Assembly (NCBI RefSeq): GCF_902148855.1
Contig: NC_043978.1
Location: forward strand, 47,978,133 to 48,042,132
Direction: 5' to 3'
From: Sphaeramia orbicularis
Taxonomy: Eukaryota; Chordata; Actinopteri; Kurtiformes; Apogonidae
Length of the DNA: 64,000 nt
Position 1 is the stretch's first letter; each line of letters begins with the position of its first letter. The translations under genes were made by a program, and so were the position numbers. The notes beneath the pieces were generated by a model. That model saw only the letters and a program-made list of their open reading frames with translations, searched no databases and had not been told where the DNA came from. This document shows positions 44,320-55,639 of this stretch, piece after piece.

Positions 44320-44550
44320 GGTTGGACCAGTAAATAGTGACTATGAGTGATTTTGTCAGTTTATGACCTTATAACATTTGTTTATTGTATGTTTATTTTT
44401 TAGCAAGTGCTGGTCGGGTGTTGTATGGCAAGAGGAGGGAGACTGTTGTCATGGCAACCGACAAGAAGGTAGATGCCGATGCCCAATTACACACTGAGGT
44501 TGAAAATTTGAATTTCAGTGTTTCAATGAGTCCCCTATAAGGGTTCCACT
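44320..44550 (-). mobile_element. Family D MITE, variant core fragment
   Basis: Reverse of 16103-16320: GAGTGATTTTGTCAG, GACTGTTGTCATGGCAACCG, CACACTGAGGTTGAAAATTTG, and AATGAGTCCCCTATAAGGGTT near the end, where TTAA is lost. Confidence 0.7.
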
Positions 44551-44714
44551 GATTCAAATAAAGCTCAGTGTAAGGAAAATCAAGACTATCTGAAATGAAT
44601 ATGACACCAATAGTATGTGATTTACATACTATTAAGCAGAAATATTGTAAGCACTGAGTACTGCATTAGCATAAATATCTCATATTTCAATGCAGTATTG
44701 ATAACAACATAATA

Positions 44715-45259
44715 CAGTCTACTCTCGTTAAACCGCCCGCCGTTATACCGCCATTTCCGCCTATCGCCATCCGCCAGCCCAGTTCCATGCACAAACAACA
44801 CTTATACCATTGATTTCCCGACCGTTATAACGCCAGCGTGATTGCCATCGAGTACACATAAATTTTAACAATGCACTGAAACAAACGCGCCACACGCTGA
44901 TCGCGACAAGCTACGAGTAGGTCTACGGAACGGCCACCGTTCATTTATCGCAGAACACTCAGTAGGTCAGGATGTCGGGAAGAGGACGTGGGATTAAGCC
45001 AAAGCCTCAAGATGATGGGGTGTCATTTCCCGACACGGTATAATAATGCTTAAAATGTTTCCCCACTTTAAATGATCCCTTACAACATAACAGAATCAAG
45101 ATTTATTTAGAAACGCAATTAGAACGGGTTAACGGAGGCAGCATAGACATCATATAGTAAAGACATGCACATTATGGACGCAACCCGTTGTAACGCCATT
45201 TTCGCTATACCGCCAATTTGGCCGTGAACGGAAGTTGGCGGTATAACGAGAGTAGACTG
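44715..45259. mobile_element. pogo/Tigger-like element
   Basis: The ends CAGTCTACTCTCGTTAAACC and TAACGAGAGTAGACTG are inverted. TA flanks are at 44713-44714 and 45260-45261. CGTTATACCGCC/GGCGGTATAACG repeats fill the subterminal zone. A 23-codon frame at 44972-45043 reads MSGRGRGIKPKPQDDG and more before a stop. It may be the relic start of a transposase, though I do not recognise it firmly. Otherwise non-coding. Confidence 0.8.
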
Positions 45260-45474
45260 TACATCCACTCCGGATGGCAGATTAGATAAACATTTTGAAA
45301 TCAATTACTTTTTTTTTTTGGTTGAAATAGGTGATGTTGTCACCTGTGAAAGCTGGAATAGAAGTTTGTCTTTTGTAGTAATTAAAGGCTTATCTGGTGA
45401 TGAAGATGGAGTTTCCCTGCAGTTTCTGTTTTCTATCAGATGAAGACAGAGGTTCATATTACACCGTGGGTAAA

Positions 45475-45635
45475 TTAACCCTATAACGCCAAATGTATCA
45501 TATTTGATACATGAGTTTTGAAGTCCTCTACATGATCAGTGTAATATTATTTTCTTGAAAAACCTGATGTATACAATTAAATACATGCAATACACAGATA
45601 ATCCACCAGGGGGGAAGAATTTGTTCACCAGGGCC
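45475..45635 (+). mobile_element. Family A MITE, left part
   Basis: TTAACCCTATAACGCC starts it. The GTATCATATTTGATAC palindrome and AGATAATCCACCAGGGG follow. It stops near 45635. Confidence 0.75.
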
Positions 45636-45779
45636 TTAGGGCGGGGCTTAATAAATGCCGCAATGTACCTGCATACAGAATACCACTGACATAACTACTG
45701 CTTGATATTGATACTTATACAGACTAACACCCCCCATTTCTGTCTAACCCCCCCTGCTTTCTCGTTCCAAATGCTCAGT

Positions 45780-45934
45780 GAATTAAACGTAGGAAAACAC
45801 CTGATTTTCACTCAAAAATGGAAAATACAGAGGGTAATATTACAATAAATGGTGATAAATCACTTAAGGTTAAAAATACAGAACACATTATTTGGAAACT
45901 GACACAAAAGTAGCACTGGGTCTTTATTAGTTAA
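45780..45934 (+). mobile_element. Family C MITE right end abutting B
   Basis: GGTAATATTACAATAAATGG to GCACTGGGTCTTTATTAG-TTAA. The final TTAA (45931-45934) doubles as the first TTAA of the next B copy. Confidence 0.8.
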
Positions 45935-46685
45935 CCCTTTCATGCATAGGTCACTACAGTGGACAGTTATTCTACAGCTGTTCTCTTGTATATTCATGGG
46001 TTTTGTATTTTTGTTTTTTTTGCACGTATCTTTCTTAAAGTTTTAACACATTACATATGTTTTCTGGCATGAATTGGTAACATTGTGTAGATCTCCCCTG
46101 AGCGTAATAGTTATAGTTTTCACGCAATTTATCAGTAAATACATGTTTCTTTGCTTCAAAAACTTAAACGCATGGTGTCCAGCTGAGGGATATTTTTGCA
46201 ACTTCATGAAAAATAGGTTCATAAGAATTTTTTTTAAATTATTATTATTACTATTTTTTTAATATATATTTTTTAACTTTTTTTTTAATTGATTGATGTA
46301 TTTATTTTGAACATGAATGTCAAACAGAAGAAAATAAATAAACAAAACACTTAAACATAAGACATATAATACATATTCGAAAAGGAGTGAGAAGAAGTAC
46401 AACTTACAAACTCCCACCCCTTCTCCTATATAATTAATAACAATAATAACCTTCCTTGTTTAATCATATCTATACACTATATACCATAATATGACTGATA
46501 CTTACTAGTAAATAATTAGGTTTCTGGCTTTATATTATTATGAACAAATATAATATGATTTACATAAACACATAATACAATAACACATATATGTAAATAC
46601 ATATTCATACACAGATCTATACACACATATACACCTACATATATACACACACAGATACACACCTATAATAATAATAATAATAATA

Positions 46686-46718
<33 letters not shown>

Positions 46719-47004
46719 ATCAGTTTTATATAGCGCTTTTCTAAGTACTCAAAGACGCTTAACAGACGCTATACATACATTTACACACACTTACCATATA
46801 CTTGTACTTTTAGAACACCCAGTGATCCCAAGCCCTCTCTCATCACTGTACCGCTGAAAAATTGTGTCTCATAAGAAAATTTCATAAGTTTCATAAGAAA
46901 ATTTTCAATCGCATTGTTTTTTTCATGCCTAAAGAGGAATAAAAACACTCAGGAAAAAAAAAATCTTGATTAAGGTTCTCATCATTTGTGCATGAAAGGG
47001 TTAA
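45931..47004 (+). mobile_element. Family B MITE with LINE tails inside
   Basis: TTAACCCTTTCATGCATAGG to GTGCATGAAAGGG-TTAA (47001-47004). It has the same replaced core as the copy at 33901-34451. About 650 bp (46228-46880) is foreign. TTCATAAG occurs on both sides as a likely target duplication. Confidence 0.8.
46228..46880 (-). mobile_element. Two LINE tails and an (ATA)n tract
   Basis: Minus-strand tail 1 (46255-46440) has the word TGACATTCATG followed by TTCAAAATAAATACATC. Tail 2 (46724-46870) has AAAGCGCTATATAAAAC leading into a (TTA)n run at 46668-46722. The second is L2-like. Neither retains coding sequence. Confidence 0.55.
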
Positions 47005-47009
47005 TATAC

Positions 47010-47120
47010 TAATTGGACGATGTAAATTACCCATAGGGATGTGAGGGTAAATAGTGAAGCTGGAGTTGGGATGGGCTCCAGCTTCTCCCCATGACCCACC
47101 AGAGTATTAAGTGGTTTGCA
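47010..47120 (+). mobile_element. LINE-type tail, degraded
   Basis: ATGTGAGGGTAAATAGTG, then GGGATGGGCTCCAGC, then ATTAAGTGGTTTGCAAAATG matches the spirit of a common fish LINE 3' UTR (GGCTCCAGC... TTAAGCGGT... AAAATGAATGA). Confidence 0.5.
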
Positions 47121-47779
47121 AAATGAACGACTATGAAAAAAGAAGTCACAGTTTGACTCTGGCATGTTTTTTTTCCAGTAAAAGGTCACAACAAAATGTC
47201 ACAAACTATTTAGAAAAGGATACCAGCCTCTAACTGCGACCAAACACAAGCCTTTCTATTCAGAGAATATACCAGTTGATGGATTAAAGATAGTAAATGA
47301 TGACACTTCATTTATAACACACAAAAGCACAGAATCCCAAAACGGATAATAATGGAAGCACCACTGAACAGAATGGTGGGGTTGTTTGAGTTGCTGTCAG
47401 AGGAAAAACATTTAAACACTGATTAAAACTGTCGGCGAACACAAGTGACCGCAGGCAAACACCAGCGTAGGGAGCGTCTGAGCCACAGTCTGATTTTAGA
47501 GGAAACGTGGGCAGTTAAATGGTGAACAGTGTCAGCAAACACACACAAACTCATCTGGGTTTACAGTGACATCAGCAAATAAATGTGAGCACAGCTGCAC
47601 AGGCTGCACAGGCTGCTGAGCTGGGTCCAGTGAGCCTCGATGAGGACCGGATACATGATGGACCTGGACTCCACTGGTACCTGAGGGTCTGGTGTGGGTC
47701 AGGACCTCTGCACAAACAGGACTGTCTAATTGGTGTATAATCACCTCCAAAAAAGAGAGGACACTGTAAAATGTACATT
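47121..47779. other. No recognised feature
   Basis: Single-copy-looking DNA before the satellite. Overlapping minus-strand frames at 47532-47805 have no domain. Confidence 0.4.
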
Positions 47780-47785
47780 AAACCA

Positions 47786-48458
47786 TCCATCTTTCTTGCA
47801 TCCATCCATCATCCCATCAGTCTGTCCATCCATCCATTCATCTGTCCGTCCATTCATCCTTCATCCATCCATCTATCCAACCAATCCATCCAACCATCCA
47901 TGAAAACATCCATCCATCCGTCTGTCTGTCTGTCCATTCATCCTTCATCCATCCATCTGCCTAATCAACATCCATCCATCCATCCATCTGTCTGTCCATC
48001 ATCCATTCATCCATCCATCTATCTAATCAACATCCATCCATCCATCCATCCATCCATCATCTAGCCAACCAACATTCATCCATTCATCCATCATTCATCC
48101 ATCATCTATCCAACAACATCCATCCGTCCATCCGTCCATCCATCCATCTGTCCGTCCATTCACTTCATCATCCATCTATCCAACCAACATCCATCTAATC
48201 AACATCCATCCATCCAACCATCCATTCATCAATCCATCGTTCATCCATCCATCTATCCAACCAACATCCATCCATCCATCAAACATCCATCTATCCATCC
48301 ATCTGTCTTTCTGTCCATTCATCCTTCATCCATCCATCTATTAAGCATCATCCATCCATCCATCATCCATCCATCAAACATTCACGTCCGTCCATCCGTC
48401 CATCCATCCATCCATCCATCCATCCATCATTCTCCGTCCATCCCATCCATCCATCCAT
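47786..48458. repeat. (ATCC)n satellite with higher-order units
   Basis: About 670 bp of imperfect ATCC repeats. Marker words such as CTATCCAACCAACATCC, TCTGTCTGTCCATTCATCC and CTAATCAACATCC recur, so the tract is built of larger variant units and not only single tetramers. The open frame rich in Ser-Ile-His-Pro is an artefact. Confidence 0.95.
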
Positions 48459-48945
48459 CTAAATTAAACCAGTGCAATGATTTGTAAATCTCATGTGAAC
48501 CAGTATTACTATAGATACTATAACACGGGGATCATCCAGCTCAGTATCAGTGCTCAGTTCAAAAGCCTTTATGTGAAGCATTAATGTCCACTTTCGGTCA
48601 ATGTTAAATATGCATACATTTACAGATTGAGTGTTCTGTTCCTTCCTCGGGAATTTGTGGATGCAACTCCTAACAGAGAAAACAAAGTAGTACCATTAGA
48701 AATCATGGGGGAAGTGTTGAGATTTGGAGAATAACTAAAGAGAATAACTAACAGAAATGGAACTTTTCGAAAAGTGACTGTGTGAGTTGGTGAAAAACCA
48801 TAGACATACATTACGACAGACATTTTCAGTATCAACATTAATAAAATCGCATCTGTCATCACCACTCTTCTTCTTCTTCTTCTTCCATCAAAAAACTATT
48901 CTTCTTGGTATTTGGCCAATATTGTTAGCTTCATAACGTAATTGT

Positions 48946-49050
48946 CTAAGTCATATTTTTGGCCAAATTGTGATATGTCTAACTTTACTCTCCTAAAACT
49001 GCTTCTTCCACTTACATAGATATCACAATTTGGCAAAAAATATGACTAAG
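48946..49050. repeat. Inverted repeat hairpin
   Basis: Arm 1 (CTAAGTCATATTTTTGGCC and onward to 48980) pairs with arm 2 (49018-49050, ending AAAAATATGACTAAG). About 32 bp each, loop about 37 bp. No known family. Confidence 0.7.
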
Positions 49051-49358
49051 GAGGTATCGATATTCCAAGTGTCAATCCACGCATCAATAATTTTTACACA
49101 TAGATTAGCCTCCATAAAGTCCACACTCTAATTTAGGATGTAATGAAGACTTGATGCAGCGGTCTGATTCTCCATCATCAAAAATCTAAAATGAATCCAA
49201 ATATGGATGGAAAAAATATAATGAACATAATTGTAAGCATTATGTGGCAAAAAAGGTGTGACCATGAATGTCTCCTGTACTCAAAACCAAAGGTGGTGCA
49301 GTGAAATTTTGCATGCGCAGTTTTCTTTTTTGGCTGGCCAGTGTATTTGTCCACAAAA
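49051..49358. other. No recognised feature
   Basis: Near 49319 TTTCTTTTTTGGCTGGCCAGTG borders the next MITE and may be a Tc1-like end fragment. Nothing else is recognised. Confidence 0.3.
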
Positions 49359-49908
49359 TTTAACCCATAAAAACCCAGAAAGCCACCGGTGACACAAACC
49401 ATCTACTGATCTAAATTGTTTAATACCTGTTTATCCATTAACCCTATCAATACACGTAAATAATTGGTGTAAAATGCAGTTTGTCATCTTTTATGGTCAT
49501 CAGATATGACCCATTTGGAAATTCAGAGGCTCTGTAGTTACCGTGGAAACACTGTCATCTTCTACAACATTAATTCACCAGTAAAACCCATGGAGTTGGA
49601 TCAATGGCAGTGGATGGACACACTGGGTTTATGTTCGGTTAATGATAGATTTTGTTGAAAAACTCATTTCGTCTTCAGTTTTCTCTGTTTTTGATATAAT
49701 AACCCTCAACTTTAGTGTGAGCTGTTATGAACATCTACATGATAAGTCAGTTAAATACAGGAAAATACATGATTATCACAAAAAAAAATGCACAAATAAT
49801 GAGCACAATATCATAATAAATGGTGATAAATTACTTAAGAAAGGTTAAAATAAAGAGAAAATTAATTCGGGAACTGACACAAAAGTAGCACTGGGTCTTT
49901 ATGGGTTC
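49359..49908 (+). mobile_element. Whole family C TTAA MITE
   Basis: 550 bp from TTAACCCATAAAAACCC to GGGTCTTTATGGG-TTCA (last TTAA altered to TTCA). All internal landmarks are present and no insertion interrupts it, so it is the reference copy for family C in this window. Confidence 0.9.
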
Positions 49909-50556
49909 AATAAAGAAAACATAATGATGGTAATGAAATCATATGATGGATAGTTTCATAGCTTTAGTGGGAGTCTAACTTTAAAACCTCCACATGAACA
50001 CTGATACAGAACTCACAAACACAGAGTTGCTTGGATGAACCGTAAAGCGTTGCAGCCCAGTGAGGCATTTCAAAAAGGTGATTATCAAAGTCTTCATCTG
50101 CCCAAGGATGGATGATTGCCCAAATGCTGCCCTTTCGTCCCATAATGAGCCACATCCAATGTCAATAAACCCTCAAAATCGCTTGCCATCCATCATCGGC
50201 CGCAGGTTACGTTACGCACCCTGCAGAAGTGAAGGTCAGCTTTTGTCTCAGACATCATTTTTGGCTCTAACCACCTCCAGCCTCAGAATAGATGAGCCAG
50301 TGGAGCAGACATGACATTTGAGGGGGTGAGGGAACGATGACCTGATCTCTGGGGACAAATGGGTAGAGATGTCAAGCTATAGACTCGTGGAACAATTGGG
50401 ATCTTGAAAGGCCTGTTTTCATTTGATGAAACTATTATGAGACATGAGCCTTGTCGTCATCAGTGCTGTAAGATAAACTGTAAGATATGGTATGTGTGTT
50501 TTTAAAGCAACACATGTGTGACTTTTCTGTTAAAAACTGAGCAAATGCTAAAGTAC
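49909..50556. other. Single-copy-looking DNA, candidate CNE
   Basis: Sequence around 50050-50290 (GTGATTATCAAAGTCTTC, CATAATGAGCCACATCC, GGCCGCAGGTTACG) is complex and free of repeat words. No coding evidence. Confidence 0.35.
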
Positions 50557-50689
50557 AGGGTGTATAAAAAAAAAAAAGATTCATTTTGAAAAATTACCCC
50601 TAGTTCCACATTTGATAATTTTTGGAATTTCTTTGATGGACGTCGGTAGGTAGGGGATTAGGGGATTGGTGGATATTTGTCCAAATTTA

Positions 50690-51140
50690 CAGACCCAGGT
50701 TTTCATGCATAAGTGAGCAGGGGCAAACTGAGCAGTCCAAGTTAAAACTGGTTTGTGCGAAGTAGCGGTGAGATTTAAATCCAATCAACGGTCATGGAAG
50801 GGTACATCTTGTTCTCCACAAAATTGCCAGATTACAGCATTAACACTTTGTTTAGGCCTGAAAATGTCACGGACAGGCCAAGTTAGGGTTAGGGTTAACA
50901 CGTTGAATTAACATTGAAAGCCTGGAACAGCTACCATGGGTAAAGCAATGAAATTGACATGGTGGCCAAAATGTTAATGGTGTAACCTGGCAGTTTTGTA
51001 GAAAACAAGATGGATGCCCATTGTCCCCTCCCATGACCTTTGTTTGGATTTAAATCCCACTACTACTTTGTCCAAACCAGTTTTAACTTGGATTGCACAA
51101 TTTGCCCCTGCTCACTCATGCATGAAAACCTGGGTTTGCA
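50690..51140. repeat. Long imperfect inverted repeat
   Basis: The left arm (50690-50855, starting ACCCAGGTTTTCATGCAT) pairs with the right arm (50965-51140, ending ATGCATGAAAACCTGGG). The shared internal word GGATTTAAATCC-type and CCAAGTTAAAACTGGTTTG confirm it. The loop is about 110 bp. The divergent arms suggest an old foldback element. No target duplication was fixed. Confidence 0.8.
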
Positions 51141-51273
51141 CATGTAAAAATGTACACAAATTTGACTGTGCATGCAAAAACATGTTGAGGCTTATCTACT
51201 AACAGGATGCACTGAGGGTTGCACAACTCAGATGGCCAAAATAGGCAGGGGGCAGTCTTTTAAGGCCCTAGGC

Positions 51274-51475
51274 CAGGGGTCAGCAACCCTGGTCCTAGAG
51301 GGCCACTGTCCTGCATGTTTTAGATGTATCCCTCTTCCAACACACCTGAATCAAATGATAAGCCTATGATCAAGCTCTGCAGAAGACTAATAATGACCAC
51401 CAGGTGTGCTGGAAGAGGAGAACATCTAAAACATGCAGGATAGTGGCTCTCTAGGACCAGGGTTGCTGACCCCTG
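51274..51475. mobile_element. Palindromic hAT MITE
   Basis: 202 bp. CAGGGGTCAGCAACCCTGG and CCAGGGTTGCTGACCCCTG are inverted, with about 55-bp arms including GCATGTTTTAGATGT. A perfect 8-bp duplication CCCTAGGC lies at 51266-51273 and 51476-51483. The core matches the MITE at 55771-55971. Confidence 0.95.
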
Positions 51476-51550
51476 CCCTAGGCAATACAATGACGAAAAG
51501 TATCATCTTAGTTTTAGTCTTAGAATTTGGACTGCTCTGTGATCTCAGAG

Positions 51551-51750
51551 TTAACCTCCTAAGACCCAGCTATAGGTTTTCTGTCCACAGAGTTTCACAG
51601 CTTTATTAAAAAAAAAAAAAAAGGTCAGCCGCAAAGGACATTCCATAAAAATTGTAAAGAAAAAAAATGCATCTGAAAAAACTGTTGGATAGGAAATTAT
51701 TTAATTAAAAAAAGCCTAATCTTGTATAGTCCTGGGTCTCAGGAGGTTAA
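51551..51750. mobile_element. TTAA MITE family F
   Basis: 200 bp from TTAACCTCCTAAGACCCAG to CTGGGTCTCAGGAGG-TTAA, with about 16-bp inverted ends. An A tract is inside. The AAGACCCA word is shared with family C ends. Only copy seen. Confidence 0.85.
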
Positions 51751-51769
51751 ATGTCTTCTTAATAAAACC

Positions 51770-51878
51770 ATATAAAAAAATCCAAATGCATTTCCACTAC
51801 TGCCTCATTTTGAGTAATAAAATCAATCTGAAAAAAATCTAGATGCTTTTTTTCATAATTCATGCATGAAAGGGTTAA
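51770..51878 (+). mobile_element. Family B MITE right-end fragment
   Basis: CATAATTCATGCATGAAAGGG-TTAA (51875-51878) is the B right terminus. Only about 100 bp of B-like sequence precedes it. Confidence 0.6.
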
Positions 51879-53132
51879 ACTGAAATGGAAAGGCTGCCCA
51901 TTTTAAAACCCTATTTATTCTAGCTGCTGTATTAACTTAACAAGATTTTTCATTTTCAGCATCACCGTTGTCCCAGATTATCATTATCTGTCCATCTGTC
52001 TCCAACAAAAATACTGCATAGCATATATTCATACATTTTCTGTGATTTGCAGGATTTTTATGTCTAAATTATTTTATCATGAGTCATTTGGTACAAATAT
52101 ACCGTGTTGATGATTCAGTGACTACAGCTCGTTCTAAAATGTCCCTCCTGGTTTTATTCTACAGAAAGTGATTTCATTCAAGGTGAAGCATTTTAACATC
52201 TGTAGCATCTTTACGTACTGAGCTAATTTACATCAATTTGCATCAATTCAAGTGTCAGCTCTGGATGTAAAATTAGATCGGCGGTCTTAACACATCCTCT
52301 GAAGGAAAGGAAAAAAAAAAAGATTGCGTCAGCTGTTTGTAAGTCGTATTCAGAGTAGATGAACCCGCCTTGAAAAGCCAATGCTTATGCTTCATGTAGA
52401 GATTCAATGATGTGAACTGAATGAAAAACAAATGCGCACATGGGGGGAAAAAAAGAAGAGAGATAGAAATGTCAGAGGCAGCACATATGTCTCACAGCCG
52501 ATTTGGTCTACTGATATTACGTTCCACAGATCAGTAAGGGTTCGTGGTCATAAAGAAGAGTATCTGTTCGGTGTCTATTAAGCTCGGAGTCGTCGGTGGC
52601 AGTCAGGAGACAAGTTGGCGATAGTAGCCAAGGTCACGTAGACAGACTCTGAGCTACATCTTATTTATTCACAGCACTGTTAAGGTGTAGGAGATCTGAC
52701 AAGCAGGAAGGTTGGGAACAACTCTCATATGCGTAAATTATATTGTAATTTCACCGCCACCACTTGCCTTGATTATATCTCCGCTTACAACAGAGGGGGA
52801 ATTAAACTCTATCAGTTGGAGAGCGTTGATGCGATCTGAGTGGAATGACATGTCAGTGGGCTCACCGCCGTCTCTCCGGGTGTCTATTGATCTTGGCATT
52901 TCTGATCTGCTTGACAAATTGATGATAAAACATGATGTGGCCTCAGCAGTAGTACTTGAGGAGCTGTACATGTGTCTGGCATGTACTTCCATTTGCTGAT
53001 TGAGTGCATCATGTACAATTGCCCTCAACTCAAGCACATCTTATCCTTAGATAAAAAAATAAAAAAAAACTCCCACAAACACCTTCTTACTTCATTAATG
53101 AACACCTTGTATCTGTAATACCTCTAATCCAG
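51879..53132. other. Single-copy-looking DNA
   Basis: No repeats recognised. Opposed open frames at 52712-52999 (+) and 52738-53037 (-) overlap. Neither has a recognisable domain. Complex sequence at 52600-53040 could be conserved non-coding or an unknown exon. Confidence 0.35.
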
Positions 53133-53215
53133 ACCTGGACATTGTACGGCCTGTGGGCCACATGCGGCCTGATAGCTGACCCTGACTGGCCCACATGAGG
53201 TCATTGGCAAATTAA
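53133..53215 (+). mobile_element. hAT-like left end fragment
   Basis: CCAGACCTGGACATTGTACGG, then GCCTGTGGGCCACATGCGGCC is the start of a second GGCC-rich hAT group. The right end was not found. Confidence 0.5.
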
Positions 53216-53244
53216 AAGTCAGTGCAAATATATATCATTGTAAT

Positions 53245-54000
53245 CAGAGGTGATTTCTCATAGACTGCAAGGGAAGCCCGGCTTCCCCTAAAATTACGAA
53301 AATGAAATAGTCAAATATGTACGGTTGTGTTGACATTTCATTCATTACAAATGTGTTAGAACACGTTCATCTCACAGACGAGTTCGTTCAGAATCAGCTT
53401 TATCACAAATCAACAGACTCGATGTTGTTCACTTCTCATACATTCCCGTTGCGCTGTTTTCTCATTCGAACTCTGCTCAGTGCATTTGTCCGTAGACGCT
53501 CAGCGTCCATGCACTTCAATGGGACTGAGTGGAACAGTTTTTTTCATTGCCTCAAAACTGGACGGTAATTGGATAAATGCCATGATGTTGTGCCCCCGGA
53601 CGCTTGGTGTTTCTCGGGGTGAATGGAGCTGTGGGCAGAGCTCGGCTGGGCTGGACACTGGGCTTCCACGTGCTGATTGGAGGATCAGTCAAAAGGCTAA
53701 ATCCCATTTGATTGACAGCTATTTTGAGATCTACTCCTTCACTGACAGAGTTCAGTTTAATACTGTCGTGCATTCTGCTGTGAAATTGAGACAGAAACCA
53801 CTATGAAATTACTTGTTCAACAACTCCAGATCTTCATAAGTACTTTGGTCAAGGGCACAGCCTGGAGAGTTAATCTATGTATATTTGTATTTAATGATGG
53901 TGGAAAAACATTTATTTATCTTGTTATGTCTTCTACGTAGCAATGTTTGTCATGCCTGGTTGGGGGTACTGTTGACCCATCAATTTAGGTTGAAATCAGT
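53245..54000. other. Possible fragment of an unidentified DNA element
   Basis: It begins GGTGATTTCTCATAGACTGC, then GGAAGCCCGGCTTCCCC, a short palindrome. I recall similar sequence as a fish interspersed repeat, but I could not define both ends or a family. Short plus-strand frames at 53317-53806 have no domain. Confidence 0.3.
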
Positions 54001-55130
54001 CTAAATGTAAGAAAGCCACACCATGAAGCAACGTAGAACAAAGTTGCAAATCTGTTTTCATAGTCTAAGGATTATAAAGTACACATATTTTACATTTTCT
54101 AGAAAAATCTGTACTTATCTGTACTAGTATTCCTAAGAGTTTCTGAGTTTCCTCCTGTTACCCCCCACCTCTTTTACATCCCCATCAGAAAATTGACCGA
54201 TGTAAGTTAACGTGGTAGAAACACTGTAAACTCAGCATACACTTTAACTGATTTTTTTTGAAGGTAGGTCATTTTTTAGTGGCTAAAACATCCCTCATAT
54301 GCAGCAGTTCATAGTTACATGTCCTTGCTGATGCTCCTGTTTCAAGATGGATTAATTTGGAAATCCAAGTCCTGCTTCCTTGATTATGTAACTTAATAAA
54401 TATGATGACTCAGTGTTCAGAAAGCAACCAGAAATGAGCATTTATCATTCCATGTATCTGTGAGTTATAATAATTCTATTTTTCATTATAACTTGTACAT
54501 TACAATGATGAATTATTTATCTTGAATAAAACTGTAGTTGCCAACATAAGCTTAGAGGATTGAAATTTCTCATTTGTTGCTACTCAGCTGTGTACTTTTT
54601 TATATGCGTAGATGTGACACTGAATTTTAATCAGTTCCAAACTGTTTATTGAAAAAGTGTAAACATGAGTTCTGACTTTTGGTTTTTAGTCCATTCCAGA
54701 CATGTCTTAACACCCACATCATCGGTCTCACAGTTTGACAGTGACGTGCTGGGGACACATGGGGAAAGAAAATGGTTATTCACACTTTTTTTTTCATCCA
54801 CTCTAAACATCATTGTTCAGACTTGACCAGAAATATATGCTGTTGAAAATACCCACAGGTCAAAGTACTTGGCTTTTTTCAGTTTATTTGTCCATTTTCT
54901 TTTATTTAATACAATTAGTGTGTGGCCTTCAGCTGGCATGACATTTACAGCCTCACACATGTTTTGCATCACTGGTTTTCCTCTAACATCAGAAGAGACA
55001 AGACACACTGGAAAAATCACATGTACTTTGTTTTTGTTTATTTACTTCATTTCTTTAAGATATAACTGACCTGGGGCTCTGGCAGGTGTCTGGTCAGATG
55101 CTTAATGGGGCAGCAGTGAAGTTACAGATG
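54001..55130. other. No recognised feature
   Basis: AT-rich DNA without repeat termini or RNA genes. Confidence 0.4.
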
Positions 55131-55139
55131 TATTTATTT

Positions 55140-55257
55140 CTGAATCCCATGGTGCACACACACATACAATTTATTATCTACAGTTAGTGTTGCTGTCATT
55201 GCTTTGTAATGTGTGCAGAAATTACCAAAAATAGTCATGTGCCTGGTAAAAGGTTAA
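55140..55257 (+). mobile_element. Family D MITE right end
   Basis: TTGCTGTCATTGCTTTGTAATG, then ACCAAAAATAGTCATGTG, GGTAAAAGG-TTAA (55254-55257). Confidence 0.6.
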
Positions 55258-55267
55258 CTGGCATTTT

Positions 55268-55445
55268 CAAAGACAAACAAAAACAAGTGATGCCAGGCAC
55301 AACAAACCCCACCCCTCGCACTTTTTGTAGCTTATTTTGGCATCGATCACGCTGATGTCATCATGTCTATGTGTGTGCTGAAGTCAGCATATCAATTGCC
55401 TTGATATATGTGGCAAGTTTGACGTAAATTGAAACAAAATGGCCG
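55268..55445 (+). repeat. R1 repeat copy
   Basis: CACAACAAACCCCACCCC, GGCATCGATCACGCTG, ATCAATTGCCTTGATATATG. It matches 13172-13325 and stops where tRNA unit 3 begins. Confidence 0.65.
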
Positions 55446-55567
55446 TTTTTACAAAAATGGTGGACTAGCCCACAACACACCAAGCCCAGGAGCTGTAAAC
55501 TACGTATGTCGCTGACCATACAGGTTTGATGTTTGTGTGATGTTTGTGGGCTAGAGTGTGTGCCATG

Positions 55568-55639
55568 GTTTCTGTGGTGTAGTGGTTATCACATTTGTCT
55601 AACACACGAAAGGTCCCTGGTTCAAAACCGGGCGGAAAC
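55568..55639 (+). tRNA. tRNA-Val(AAC)
   Basis: 72 nt. Acceptor GTTTCTG/CGGAAAC pairs with one G-T. The anticodon loop CTAACAC reads AAC on a paired stem. T loop TTCAAAA keeps T54, T55, C56 and A58. The A box TGGTGTAGTGG fits the Pol III consensus. No stem mismatch was seen, so it is the likeliest functional Val gene here. Confidence 0.8.

Noticed and set aside
47771-48064. 97-codon frame rich in Ser, Ile, His, Pro
   Set aside because: It is the translated ATCC satellite.
50880-50900. Telomere-like TTAGGG repeats
   Set aside because: Only about two copies; likely chance within the inverted repeat loop.
52712-53037. Opposed 95- and 99-codon frames
   Set aside because: They overlap on both strands without a domain; more likely chance or conserved non-coding DNA.
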